Origin: Synergistaceae bacterium
GTDB lineage: Bacteria; Synergistota; Synergistia; Synergistales; Aminobacteriaceae
Direction: 5' to 3'
Length of the DNA: 25,503 nucleotides
Assembly: GCA_017455085.1 (NCBI GenBank)
Contig: JAFTBT010000005.1
Span: 1-25,503, forward strand
The notes under the pieces are model-generated. The model searched no databases. It was not told the origin of the DNA and was given only the letters and a program-made list of their open reading frames with translations. Positions 7,206 to 15,199 of the stretch are shown here, piece by piece. Positions within the stretch are counted from its first letter, which is position 1, and each line of letters begins with the position of its first letter. Position numbers and translations under genes: made by a program.

Positions 7206-8390
7206 ATGACGCAAAATAACACACTCACACTCTCGCTTGAGGGACGCATAGATTCCAACAATGCCCCTGACGTGGAAAAAAGTTTACTGGCTTCCGCTGA
7301 CGAACACCCCAACGCTGAAATCACCCTAGATGCGCAAAACCTGCAATACATTTCTTCGGCGGGTCTTCGTGTCCTGATGAAGTTACGCAAACGCTCAGGC
7401 AAAAAACTTCCCATCATCAACGCCTCGCAGGAAGTCTATGACATTTTCGAAGTTACCGGCTTCACAGAACTCTTTGACGTGAGGAAACGCATCCGTGAAA
7501 TCTCCGTAGATGGCTGCGAATTTGTCGGTTCTGGAGGCTATGGCCGCGTCTACAGGCTCGATCCTGAAACTATCGTGAAACTCTACAACCCAGGTATCTC
7601 CCTCGAGTTCGTCCAGCAGGAACGCGACACCTCACAAAAGGCCTTCCTGATGGGTGTACCTACAGCAATATCGTATGATGTCGTGAAGTGCGGAGACTCT
7701 TACGGAGTGGTGTACGAGATGCTCAACGCCCAGACCACCGCGCAGCTTATCCGCAAGAATCCCGAACGTATCCCAGAAATCTCCGGCAAGAGTGCGGAAC
7801 TGTTGAGGAATCTCCACAAGATAGTGCCTCCGAAAGATTCAGGCCTGCCCAACAGAAAACAGGGTCTGCTGGAAATGTTCGCCAAATTCTCGGAACTCTT
7901 CACACAATCCGAACGGGATCAAGTCATCTCCACCATTAACAGCATTCCTGACAGAAACACATTCTTGCATGGGGACTTCAACGCAAAAAATATCATGGTG
8001 AAGGACGGAGAATTTCAGCTCATCGACATAGGCGACGCAGCTATCGGGCATCCTGTGTTCGACGTTATCGGCCTAATGCTGGTGTATATCATCCTGCCTG
8101 CGTCCAAGAAAAGCAGATTCACTGACGAAGAAAGGCTCGGACTTTTGGGCTTCGATTTCGAGTACGCGCCTCAAGTGTGGAACGTCATGTGCGGTACGTA
8201 TTTCGGGCTGAAGTCTCAAGCAGAGATTGACGCTATGACCCAAAAACTTATGCCATATTGTCGGCTGATGGCATCGATTCACGGATTCAGGCTATACTCC
8301 AGCGATAACAGCTCACTTGATCCGCTGGTGAAGTATTTCCGTGAGGGGACTCTTCCGGTACTGGATTCCGCACAGCCGATAGACTTTTAG
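7206..8390 (+). CDS. STAS domain fused to an aminoglycoside-phosphotransferase-like kinase (TIGR02172-like)
   Basis: A two-domain cytoplasmic protein. Residues 1-97 form a STAS/anti-sigma-factor-antagonist domain (LEGRIDSNNA, then LQYISSAGLRVLM, where SpoIIAA-type proteins carry the phosphorylatable serine). Residues 105-394 form a kinase of the APH/choline-kinase fold: Gly-rich loop GSGGYGRVYRL, a lysine in IVKLYNP, catalytic HGDFNAKNIMV, and the metal-binding LIDIGDAAIGHPVFD. All key residues are present, so it is probably active. The combination resembles the paralogous family first noted in Fibrobacter (TIGR02172). AGGAGAA at 7194-7200 supports the ATG. It follows the phosphatase lipoprotein by 41 bases and precedes cobQ by 8, so these are likely co-transcribed. 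The substrate is unknown; a small hydroxyl compound or a STAS partner are both possible. Confidence 0.8.
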   Translation: MTQNNTLTLSLEGRIDSNNAPDVEKSLLASADEHPNAEITLDAQNLQYISSAGLRVLMKLRKRSGKKLPIINASQEVYDIFEVTGFTELFDVRKRIREISVDGCEFVGSGGYGRVYRLDPETIVKLYNPGISLEFVQQERDTSQKAFLMGVPTAISYDVVKCGDSYGVVYEMLNAQTTAQLIRKNPERIPEISGKSAELLRNLHKIVPPKDSGLPNRKQGLLEMFAKFSELFTQSERDQVISTINSIPDRNTFLHGDFNAKNIMVKDGEFQLIDIGDAAIGHPVFDVIGLMLVYIILPASKKSRFTDEERLGLLGFDFEYAPQVWNVMCGTYFGLKSQAEIDAMTQKLMPYCRLMASIHGFRLYSSDNSSLDPLVKYFREGTLPVLDSAQPIDF

Positions 8391-8398
8391 CGCAAATC

Positions 8399-9241
8399 AT
8401 GAAGGGCATAATGATTCAGGGGACAAGCAGCAACTCAGGAAAGAGCTTCATAGTTACGGGACTATGCAGACTTTTTGCGAATATGGGCGTTCGTGTCTGC
8501 CCGTTCAAGTCGCAGAACATGTCTAGCAACTCGTTCGCTCTGCCCAACGGACTCGAAATCAGTTATGCCCAAGCCCTTCAAGCACAAGCCGCAAAAATCA
8601 CTCCTCAGGTCTTCATGAATCCCATCATGCTCAAGCCCCAGCACAATACCTCGTCACAAGTATTCCTAAACGGCAAACTATACGCCCCCACAACCGCGAA
8701 CTACAGGGACTTCACGCAGACTATAGGCATCCAGACCGTCAGGGTATCTCTCTCACTGATAGCCCAGAATTTTGACGCAGTAGTCATCGAGGGAGCAGGC
8801 AGTCCCGCAGAAGTCAACCTGAATGCTTGGGAGATCGTGAACATGAGAATCGCACGTGAGGCTGATGTGCCTGTGATACTTGTTGCTGACGTGGACAGGG
8901 GCGGAGCATTGGCGGCAGTTGTCGGGACGCTTGAATTACTTGGCAACGACCGCACAAGAGTCAGGGGCATAATCTACAACATGTTCAGGGGAGATATTGG
9001 GCTGTTTCGTGACGCGGTGAGGTGGACGGAAAATTACACGGGAGTCAGAGTTCTCGGAGTGCTGCCCTACCTTGAGGATGTGTACTTGCCTCCGGAGGAC
9101 AGCTTGAGTTTTCAGCACGAGGCCTCTTTCGGAGTTGATGAGACCTTCAGGAAAATCGCTGACTCCCTGCGCAAAAATCTGGACGTTGATGAAATTACTC
9201 GGCTAGCTCTCCATGCAAACACCATGCCTCTGCCCGGGTAA
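8399..9241 (+). CDS. cobQ: Cobyric acid synthase, ATPase part only (glutaminase domain missing)
   Basis: CobQ/CbiP amidates cobyrinic acid a,c-diamide at four side chains, using ATP and glutamine-derived ammonia. This protein has a complete N-terminal dethiobiotin-synthetase-like ATPase: P-loop GTSSNSGKS (residues 8-16), CPFKSQNMSSNS, EGAGSPAEVNL, VADVDRGGA, and VLPYLEDVYLPPEDSLSF. Ordinary CobQ then continues with about 220-250 residues of class I glutamine amidotransferase. Here EDSLSF is followed after a few residues by ETFRKIADSLRKNLDVDEI, which resembles the helix at the far C-terminus of some CobQ proteins. The middle therefore seems to have been lost in frame. Total length is 280 against roughly 490-510. 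The DNA after the stop is miaB on the other strand, so the missing domain is not in another frame. It may be ammonia-dependent, use a separate glutaminase, or be non-functional. A second ATG at 8411 is an alternative start. Confidence 0.85.
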   Translation: MKGIMIQGTSSNSGKSFIVTGLCRLFANMGVRVCPFKSQNMSSNSFALPNGLEISYAQALQAQAAKITPQVFMNPIMLKPQHNTSSQVFLNGKLYAPTTANYRDFTQTIGIQTVRVSLSLIAQNFDAVVIEGAGSPAEVNLNAWEIVNMRIAREADVPVILVADVDRGGALAAVVGTLELLGNDRTRVRGIIYNMFRGDIGLFRDAVRWTENYTGVRVLGVLPYLEDVYLPPEDSLSFQHEASFGVDETFRKIADSLRKNLDVDEITRLALHANTMPLPG

Positions 9242-10520
9242 TCCTCACCTTCACGAACTCCCCGAGAATCTTCGGGCTTCCCGCAAAAATCACGACCTTA
9301 TCCTGCGGAGTCCGTCCCTGCAAAAATCCCACGCCTCTCGGAGCAAAATCGTCCGCCAGCACTTCACACACTTGGCCTTCTAGCTGCTGGTTTATGCTCA
9401 ACGTGATAGAGTCCTGAAGAGCATTTAGTGTGTTGAGTCTCTCAAGCCTCAGCTCCACCGGCAAAGCTCCCTCCATCGTGGCCGCAGGTGTACCCTCACG
9501 TTCGGAATATGCCGCGCTGTGTACGAGGTCGAAGCGCAAATCCCGCAATGCACTCATCGAGTCCGCAAAATCCTCGTCAGTCTCGCCCGGAAAACCCACA
9601 ATCAAGTCCGTAGTCAGCCCGACATCAGGCACTCTCTCTCGGAGCATCTTCACCTTCGCAAAGTATTCTTCACGGGTGTATTTGCGATTCATGAGCCGGA
9701 GTATTCTGGTGCTTCCTGACTGTATGGGCAGATTCAGTGACGGACACACAGAATTTTCACCCGCCATCACGTCAACAATATCCTCCGTGAAATCCTGAGG
9801 CAGTGACGTAACGAACCTAACCCGCCTCAAGCCGTCAAGGTGCGCTACGTTCCTGAGCAGCTCCGAAAACTTCATGCCTATATCTTTGCCGTAACTGTTC
9901 ACGTTCTGGCCGAGCAATGTGATCTCTTTCACGCCGTCAGCTATGAGCATTTCGCATTCTGAGAGTATTTCGTCAGGTTTCCTCGATACGAATCTCCCAC
10001 GAACATACGGGACTATGCAGTACGTGCAGAAGTTATCGCACCCGTGAGCTATCGTGACGTAGGCTTTGTACTTGTTCTCGCGCTTTATGGTGATGTCTCC
10101 GGAATCAAAGTCCAGACCGTAAAATTCTCGCGGGTCTGTGTCCAGCAAGTTCATGCGTGATTTTGGGTGAGTGTATATCTGCTCGATAGCGTCCGGAATC
10201 ATCCCGATGTGTCTCGGTCCTGCAACAAGCCTCACGTACGGGAATCTGGACAGTGCTTTCTCCCCTAACCGCTGGGCAATGCATCCGGTGAGAGCAATTA
10301 TCGGCCTGTGCTCTTTCTTCCACTGAGGCTCATACAGTCCCAGTTCACTCCAGACTTTTTGCTCTGCCTTCGCGCGAACACTGCAACCCGTGATCATCAC
10401 CACGTCAGCGGAGTCTTCGGGGGATTCCTCCCAGCCGCGAGAGCATAACACCGTCCTCACTCGGTCAGCGTCATACACATTCATCTGGCAGCCGTATACT
10501 TTTACGCAGAATTTAGCCAT
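9195..10520 (-). CDS. miaB: tRNA-2-methylthio-N6-dimethylallyladenosine synthase (MiaB)
   Basis: Radical SAM enzyme that adds the methylthio group to i6A37 of tRNAs reading UNN codons. The N-terminal UPF0004 domain opens with VKVYGCQMNVYDADR and carries further cysteines in TGCSV and TGCIA. The radical SAM cluster motif is CDNFCTYC (C-x3-C-x2-C), followed by IVPYVRGR. A TRAM-like region closes the protein. Around 441 residues is standard. YGCQMN and the lack of MtaB or RimO hallmarks favour MiaB. The ATG at 10520 is chosen because AGGAGG (10528-10533 on the complement) is seven bases away; a GTG at 10523 is too close. The ATG shares one base with the stop of the glycosyltransferase, and the 3' end overlaps cobQ by 47 bases in convergent orientation. 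Confidence 0.93.
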   Translation of the reverse strand: MAKFCVKVYGCQMNVYDADRVRTVLCSRGWEESPEDSADVVMITGCSVRAKAEQKVWSELGLYEPQWKKEHRPIIALTGCIAQRLGEKALSRFPYVRLVAGPRHIGMIPDAIEQIYTHPKSRMNLLDTDPREFYGLDFDSGDITIKRENKYKAYVTIAHGCDNFCTYCIVPYVRGRFVSRKPDEILSECEMLIADGVKEITLLGQNVNSYGKDIGMKFSELLRNVAHLDGLRRVRFVTSLPQDFTEDIVDVMAGENSVCPSLNLPIQSGSTRILRLMNRKYTREEYFAKVKMLRERVPDVGLTTDLIVGFPGETDEDFADSMSALRDLRFDLVHSAAYSEREGTPAATMEGALPVELRLERLNTLNALQDSITLSINQQLEGQVCEVLADDFAPRGVGFLQGRTPQDKVVIFAGSPKILGEFVKVRITRAEAWCLHGELAE

Positions 10521-11638
10521 CACTTCACCTCCTGCACTATTTTCCTGAACATCTCCGTCATCGCAGAAAGAGAGTATTTTTCCTCGTACAGCCTCCGCAT
10601 TTTCGGGTTAGTCTTGGCCGGACGTGCAGCAATCATCGCGTTGATTCTGTCCGCAAATTCACGCGCACTGTCGCACCGAGATTCTTCCAGCCCTTCGTAG
10701 CCAGTCAAAGCATGTCCCGTAGCGAGATAGTTCTTTCCCCACATGAGGGCTTCTGCGGTTTTGGTCATCATCCCTCCGCCTGAGAATATCGGCCCTACAA
10801 CTACATCAGCATTCCTGTAGTACTCTCCCAAGTCCTCAGCGCGTCCCCTCACTACGATTCTGTCCTGCCCTGCAAATTCTCCCGTCAGCCTGTCCATATA
10901 CGCACCCACTACCTCAAACACCGCGCACTCATTCACCAGCGGCATCACTTCACGTGCGAACCACCTAACTCCCTCAACGTTCGGCATATGTCTTCCGCCG
11001 CCAACGAACAGTATACGGAATGTGTCAGTTTCCCGTTCAGGAATCCCTTCGGTGGAAAAGTCCGCATTGTCCTCCAGGCATATCGGCATCACCAAGCAAT
11101 CACGGTGATAGCGTTCGGTGAAGATTCTGCGTTCACGTTCATTCAGTACGACATTCACGTCAGAGTATTTTGCGGCGAGTATTTCGTGATGGAGCTGATT
11201 CTTGTTCTTCCAGTACTGTCCGAGAGATCGGAAGGGTATTTTTGCGGAAGAGTATGTGCTGTGATAGAAAGTATACAGTCTGAGTTGTGGGGCTGACTGT
11301 TTGAGGGCGTGGGCAGTAGAGCCGTAGATTCTGTCGTCGAACCACACGAAGGAGTATTTTCCTGATGCAGCCTCCGAGATGATGATTTGCTCTGCCTCAG
11401 CACTGAAGCCCTGCACTTTTCCGTGTAACAGGTTCATGAGTTTGTGGAGCTTATTGTTAGCGCAGATGACGAAGATTTTGTTGGGTTCTGGCATAATTGT
11501 GTGGGAGGTCGAAAGTGTAGAGATAAGTGTGCCTGAATATCCGCAGGCCTCGTTAATCGCTTTCCAGTGAGTTCTTGCTAGGTTTCTGCCTCCGCATGGA
11601 ACATCATCATAGTAGTTGGAGACAAACAGGAATCTCAT
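10520..11638 (-). CDS. Glycosyltransferase, GT-B fold (GT4-like)
   Basis: Predicted cytoplasmic sugar transferase using a nucleotide-sugar donor. The N-terminus MRFLFVSNYYDDVPCGGRN is a typical GT-B opening with a glycine-rich acceptor loop. The C-terminal domain shows ILFVGGGRHMPNVEGVRWF, then VVVGPIFSGGGMMTKTAEALMWGKNYLAT, the donor-binding region with the conserved glutamate of GT4 enzymes. There is no signal peptide or membrane segment, and 372 residues is a normal length. It is sandwiched between purB and miaB, overlapping purB by four bases (ATGA) and miaB by one, so the three are translated from one message. It is not next to other polysaccharide synthesis genes, although the export pair lies divergently beyond purB. 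Acceptor and sugar are unknown. Confidence 0.82.
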   Translation of the reverse strand: MRFLFVSNYYDDVPCGGRNLARTHWKAINEACGYSGTLISTLSTSHTIMPEPNKIFVICANNKLHKLMNLLHGKVQGFSAEAEQIIISEAASGKYSFVWFDDRIYGSTAHALKQSAPQLRLYTFYHSTYSSAKIPFRSLGQYWKNKNQLHHEILAAKYSDVNVVLNERERRIFTERYHRDCLVMPICLEDNADFSTEGIPERETDTFRILFVGGGRHMPNVEGVRWFAREVMPLVNECAVFEVVGAYMDRLTGEFAGQDRIVVRGRAEDLGEYYRNADVVVGPIFSGGGMMTKTAEALMWGKNYLATGHALTGYEGLEESRCDSAREFADRINAMIAARPAKTNPKMRRLYEEKYSLSAMTEMFRKIVQEVK

Positions 11639-12936
11639 TCTTCAGGGAAAAAACGCGCAAATATCTCGTCTACATACCGGAGATAGTAATCATTCTCGAA
11701 CAGGTTCTTGATCTCCTGCTCGTCAACATTCCCCTTCATGCGTTCATCACTCAGCAGCAGGTCCAGAAAACTCACTCCGCTTGATGCCGTTTTCATGGCG
11801 TTCTCCTGGACGATAGCGTATGCATCTTCACGAGACAGCTTCAGCTCATCCAGCAGGTACGTCAAAACTCTCTGGGAGTACACAAGCCCGTTCGTCTGGT
11901 TGATATTATGCCGTACTCTGGTCTCGTCTACGGTGAGCCCCCGCAGAATCTTCGTCATGCTCCTCACCATGAACGCCGCAATGTTGAACGCATCAGGCCA
12001 TATCACGCGCTCGGTGCTTGAGTGCGAAATGTCCCGCTCGTGCCACAGGGCTATATTCTCCATTCCTGTGAGTGCATACCCGCGTAACAGCCTCGACATC
12101 CCGCAGATTCTCTCGCACTTGATGGGGTTGCGTTTGTGGGGCATAGCTGATGACCCTTTCTGTCCCTTCCCGAACGGCTCAAACGCTTCACGGACTTCGG
12201 TGCGCTGAAGGTTGCGGATCTCCAGAGCCATACGCTCAAGCGTCGACCCCATAATCGCGAGGGCATTCAGGACTGCGGCGTGCCTGTCCCGCTGGAGAAT
12301 CTGGTTCGAGACCTTTGCGGGCTCAAGGCCAAGTAACTCACACACACGTGCCTCAAGCTGGGGGTTGCACATCGCGTATGTCCCGACTGCTCCGGAGATT
12401 TTTCCGGCGGATACGTCATGCCTCGCGTGTTCGAGTCGGCTCTTGTCGCGGAGAAGTTCTGCGTGCCAGTTCAGGAAGCGTAACCCCAACGACATAGGCT
12501 CTGCATGAATCCCGTGAGTCCTGCCTATGGTGGGAAGGTGCTTGTATTTCTTGGCCAAGTCGACAACTACACAATCCAGTTCCTCAAGTGAAGCAAGAAT
12601 AATATTCACCGAATCCCTGAGCATTATGGAGCTTGCTGTGTCGAGAATATCGCTGCTGGTCATTCCCAAATGCAAGTACCTTCCGTTTTGGCCTACGTTC
12701 TCGGCTACTGCACTCACGAATGCTACAACATCATGCTGGGTTTTCTGCTCGATCTCCTGCACGCGCTCAACGGTGAAATGCGCATTGGCCTTTATGTCCT
12801 CCAGAGCCTCAACGGGGATCCTGCCCTGTTCGCACCACGCCTGACACACTGCAAGCTCAACGTCAAGCATAATCTTCAAGCGGCTGTATTCGTCCCAGAG
12901 TGCAGAAATATCACGCTCTGAATATCTGTCAATCAT
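11635..12936 (-). CDS. purB: Adenylosuccinate lyase
   Basis: Fumarate-lyase superfamily enzyme acting twice in purine synthesis, on SAICAR and on adenylosuccinate, releasing fumarate. The superfamily signature GSSAMPHKRNPIKCE is intact. Also visible are the N-terminal MIDRYSERDISALWDEYSR, the TSSDILDTA substrate loop, and GRTHGIHAEPMSLG with its catalytic histidine. The 433 residues are the bacterial short form. AGGAGG (12944-12949 on the complement), seven bases upstream, fixes the ATG at 12936. It is the first gene of the minus-strand operon purB, glycosyltransferase, miaB, with a four-base overlap to the next gene, and it diverges from the polysaccharide export operon. Confidence 0.95.
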   Translation of the reverse strand: MIDRYSERDISALWDEYSRLKIMLDVELAVCQAWCEQGRIPVEALEDIKANAHFTVERVQEIEQKTQHDVVAFVSAVAENVGQNGRYLHLGMTSSDILDTASSIMLRDSVNIILASLEELDCVVVDLAKKYKHLPTIGRTHGIHAEPMSLGLRFLNWHAELLRDKSRLEHARHDVSAGKISGAVGTYAMCNPQLEARVCELLGLEPAKVSNQILQRDRHAAVLNALAIMGSTLERMALEIRNLQRTEVREAFEPFGKGQKGSSAMPHKRNPIKCERICGMSRLLRGYALTGMENIALWHERDISHSSTERVIWPDAFNIAAFMVRSMTKILRGLTVDETRVRHNINQTNGLVYSQRVLTYLLDELKLSREDAYAIVQENAMKTASSGVSFLDLLLSDERMKGNVDEQEIKNLFENDYYLRYVDEIFARFFPEE

Positions 12937-12977
12937 AGTGATTCCTCCTGAAATGTATTTACTGATGGATGCCGCAA

Positions 12978-12983
12978 ATTGTA
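12978..12983 (-). promoter_or_regulatory. Putative -10 box of the purB operon
   Basis: Read on the complement, TACAAT lies 41 bases before the purB start. The -35 region is weak. No purine riboswitch or PurR-like site is recognisable in the 120-base divergent gap. Confidence 0.35.
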
Positions 12984-13013
12984 GCAGAGACTAGGCAAAA
13001 TTACAGGGATTTT

Positions 13014-13022
13014 TGGTAAAAT
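13014..13022 (+). promoter_or_regulatory. Putative extended -10 of the polysaccharide export operon
   Basis: TGGTAAAAT matches the TGn-extended -10 form, 36 bases before the TTG start at 13059. The -35 is poor, as expected for an extended -10 promoter. It diverges from the purB promoter within the same gap. Confidence 0.4.
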
Positions 13023-13058
13023 AGGCGCAATTCCATTAATGAAAAGAGGAGCGGTCTT

Positions 13059-15194
13059 TTGACAGTTTTGCGTAGGGCAGTAAAGATTCTGCTGTGCTTG
13101 ATGATAATACTCAGTGCATCCTCAGCTTATGCATACACTGGTTCAAATCAAGGCATAACAGGTTTATGGGAATACCCCACCGCTGAGATTCCAGACGACG
13201 GCACTGGACGCTTCGGTTACACGCACGATTCTCCATATTCATACTACTTCTTTGACATGGCTTTCCTTCCTTGGCTCGAAATCAATGCTAGGTTCTCTCT
13301 GTTCGACACCATACAAGCCGGATCAAGGCGGTACATGGACAAAGCTATAGACCTCAAGGCCATGATTTGGCACAACAGTAACCGTGATTTATGGTTTATG
13401 CCGTCAATAGCTGCCGGAGTTTCTGACGTGATGGGTACGGAAGTCATGAAAGCATGGTACGGAGCAGCAACGTGGAGATGGGGTGACGTTGCTCTGACAG
13501 CAGGGTACGGCTCGGACAGGTACAACGGATTTTTCGCGGGAATTGAGTGGAACATAGCGGACTGGCTAATCTTCAAAGCAGAGTATAGCCCTCTCGACTA
13601 CAACCAAGAAAAACCCTTAGGAGGCAGCAAAATCCTACAGAGCGGCCCATCAGCAAAATACAATGTCGGTTTTGTGGTGAAGACTCCTATAGGCTTGTCC
13701 GGGTCAGTCAGTCGACAACGAGGAGATGAGTGGGCATTTACTATCTCACAGCGCATAAACCTCACAGGAGAGCTTTTTGGTGACGCAAGGAAACCGCTGG
13801 AATCCCCCGGAGACCCGCGCATAATAGACTGGGACAATACCGACAAGGAAGAATTTATCTCACGCATAAAAACCGGTCTGGAAAAATATGTGCGTGTCCG
13901 TGATATAGATATCAAACTCGAAGACACCCCAGACGGCCATAAATTACTGCTGGCTTACGAGAACTACGGGCATTCCTCACACGCTGAAGCTATGGCTAGG
14001 ATTCTGGTTGTGCTTTCTGCTGTTATGCCTGAGACTGACGAGCTTGTACTCATCGCGAAAAATGCCGGTATCCCAATCGTGCAGGCAAGTTTTCCGGGAA
14101 CTCTGATGTTCGACATGAGAGCAAGAACCCTCCGTGAAGATGACCCGATACACAGCTCTGTGTTCAGCTGGGCCTCCAGAGACATGAATGCTCCCGATGC
14201 TGAAGGCCTCCTCGCGAAAAAAGCTCAGCATGACGTGAAGGGCGTAATCGTCTATGAGCCACGACTCGACCAGACTCTTGATCAGGAATACATGGACAGA
14301 TGGGACATTGACCTCGAATATACTGGCAGATACTCACACGGCTTTGACGGCATAATTGACGTACGTTTCCCCGTACACGTTCACGCGGACACGAGCGACA
14401 TCAACGGGCTTTGGTGGGAAAAGGACTTCAACGACAAGATCCGCATCCAGCAGGCAGGACTCACATGGGCGAATCACTTCGGCTCTGAGGGCAGGGCGTG
14501 GCTGTTCGGAGAAGGCGGATACCTCGACGAAGAATGGCTAGGCGCAAACCTGTGGGGCAGGTACTACGGCGAAGACGGCAGCTGGTGGATCGGCGCAAGA
14601 CTGGCCGCTATGCACGACAGAGACCCGTATTCGTTCGCAGGCCTCACCAAAGGAAGATGGAGATACCGTTACGGCAGAGCATATGATGACGAGGACGGCA
14701 CCCAATGGAGGAACTTGGCATTCATTCAGGCAGGATATAGATTTGCGGGTCTGAATCTGGACTTTGAGGTGGATTACGGACGTTTTGCCGATGAAGACAA
14801 CGGCTACAAGCTCGCACTTACACGCTATTGGGATGACGTAGCACTGGGATTCTGGTACATCAACACTGACGTGAAAGCTCCAGATAAGAATTTCACACGC
14901 GCGGGCATACACATGGAACTGCCGGCAGAAAGATGGTTCGGATCATGGTTCGGAAATTCCAGCTCAAGGATCTGGGAACAGAATACGATGCTGCAGTCTT
15001 CGTGGAGCATGGAGTCCGGGCGTGAGGGAGGTATTATCCGTACGCCTGAGCGCATGATGAACCAGCTGAGACCTGCACCACTGAAGCGGAATGTCGAGCG
15101 TTTGGTGCGTGCATATTGTTCATACGATGAGAACGGCAATGATGATAATGGCACTCAGGAAATCAGAAGCCTTCTTGAATACATTACGAGGTGA
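13059..15194 (+). CDS. YjbH-like outer-membrane exopolysaccharide protein
   Basis: Predicted exported outer-membrane beta-barrel protein linked to exopolysaccharide secretion. A signal peptide (MTVLRRAVKILLCLMI..., ending near SAYA) is followed by TGSNQGITGLWEYPTAEIPDDGTGRFGYTH, the start typical of YjbH-family proteins. The rest alternates aromatic and charged residues as barrels do, with many Trp-Gly pairs. Residues 265-400 look soluble and periplasmic. At 711 residues it is in the family range. The start is a TTG with AGGAG at 13047-13051, seven bases upstream. The stop overlaps the GTGA at the head of the SLBB export gene, tying the two together as in yjb/gfc-type operons, but the companion lipoproteins of those operons are absent here. 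Confidence 0.78.
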   Translation: MTVLRRAVKILLCLMIILSASSAYAYTGSNQGITGLWEYPTAEIPDDGTGRFGYTHDSPYSYYFFDMAFLPWLEINARFSLFDTIQAGSRRYMDKAIDLKAMIWHNSNRDLWFMPSIAAGVSDVMGTEVMKAWYGAATWRWGDVALTAGYGSDRYNGFFAGIEWNIADWLIFKAEYSPLDYNQEKPLGGSKILQSGPSAKYNVGFVVKTPIGLSGSVSRQRGDEWAFTISQRINLTGELFGDARKPLESPGDPRIIDWDNTDKEEFISRIKTGLEKYVRVRDIDIKLEDTPDGHKLLLAYENYGHSSHAEAMARILVVLSAVMPETDELVLIAKNAGIPIVQASFPGTLMFDMRARTLREDDPIHSSVFSWASRDMNAPDAEGLLAKKAQHDVKGVIVYEPRLDQTLDQEYMDRWDIDLEYTGRYSHGFDGIIDVRFPVHVHADTSDINGLWWEKDFNDKIRIQQAGLTWANHFGSEGRAWLFGEGGYLDEEWLGANLWGRYYGEDGSWWIGARLAAMHDRDPYSFAGLTKGRWRYRYGRAYDDEDGTQWRNLAFIQAGYRFAGLNLDFEVDYGRFADEDNGYKLALTRYWDDVALGFWYINTDVKAPDKNFTRAGIHMELPAERWFGSWFGNSSSRIWEQNTMLQSSWSMESGREGGIIRTPERMMNQLRPAPLKRNVERLVRAYCSYDENGNDDNGTQEIRSLLEYITR

Positions 15195-15199
15195 TTATA

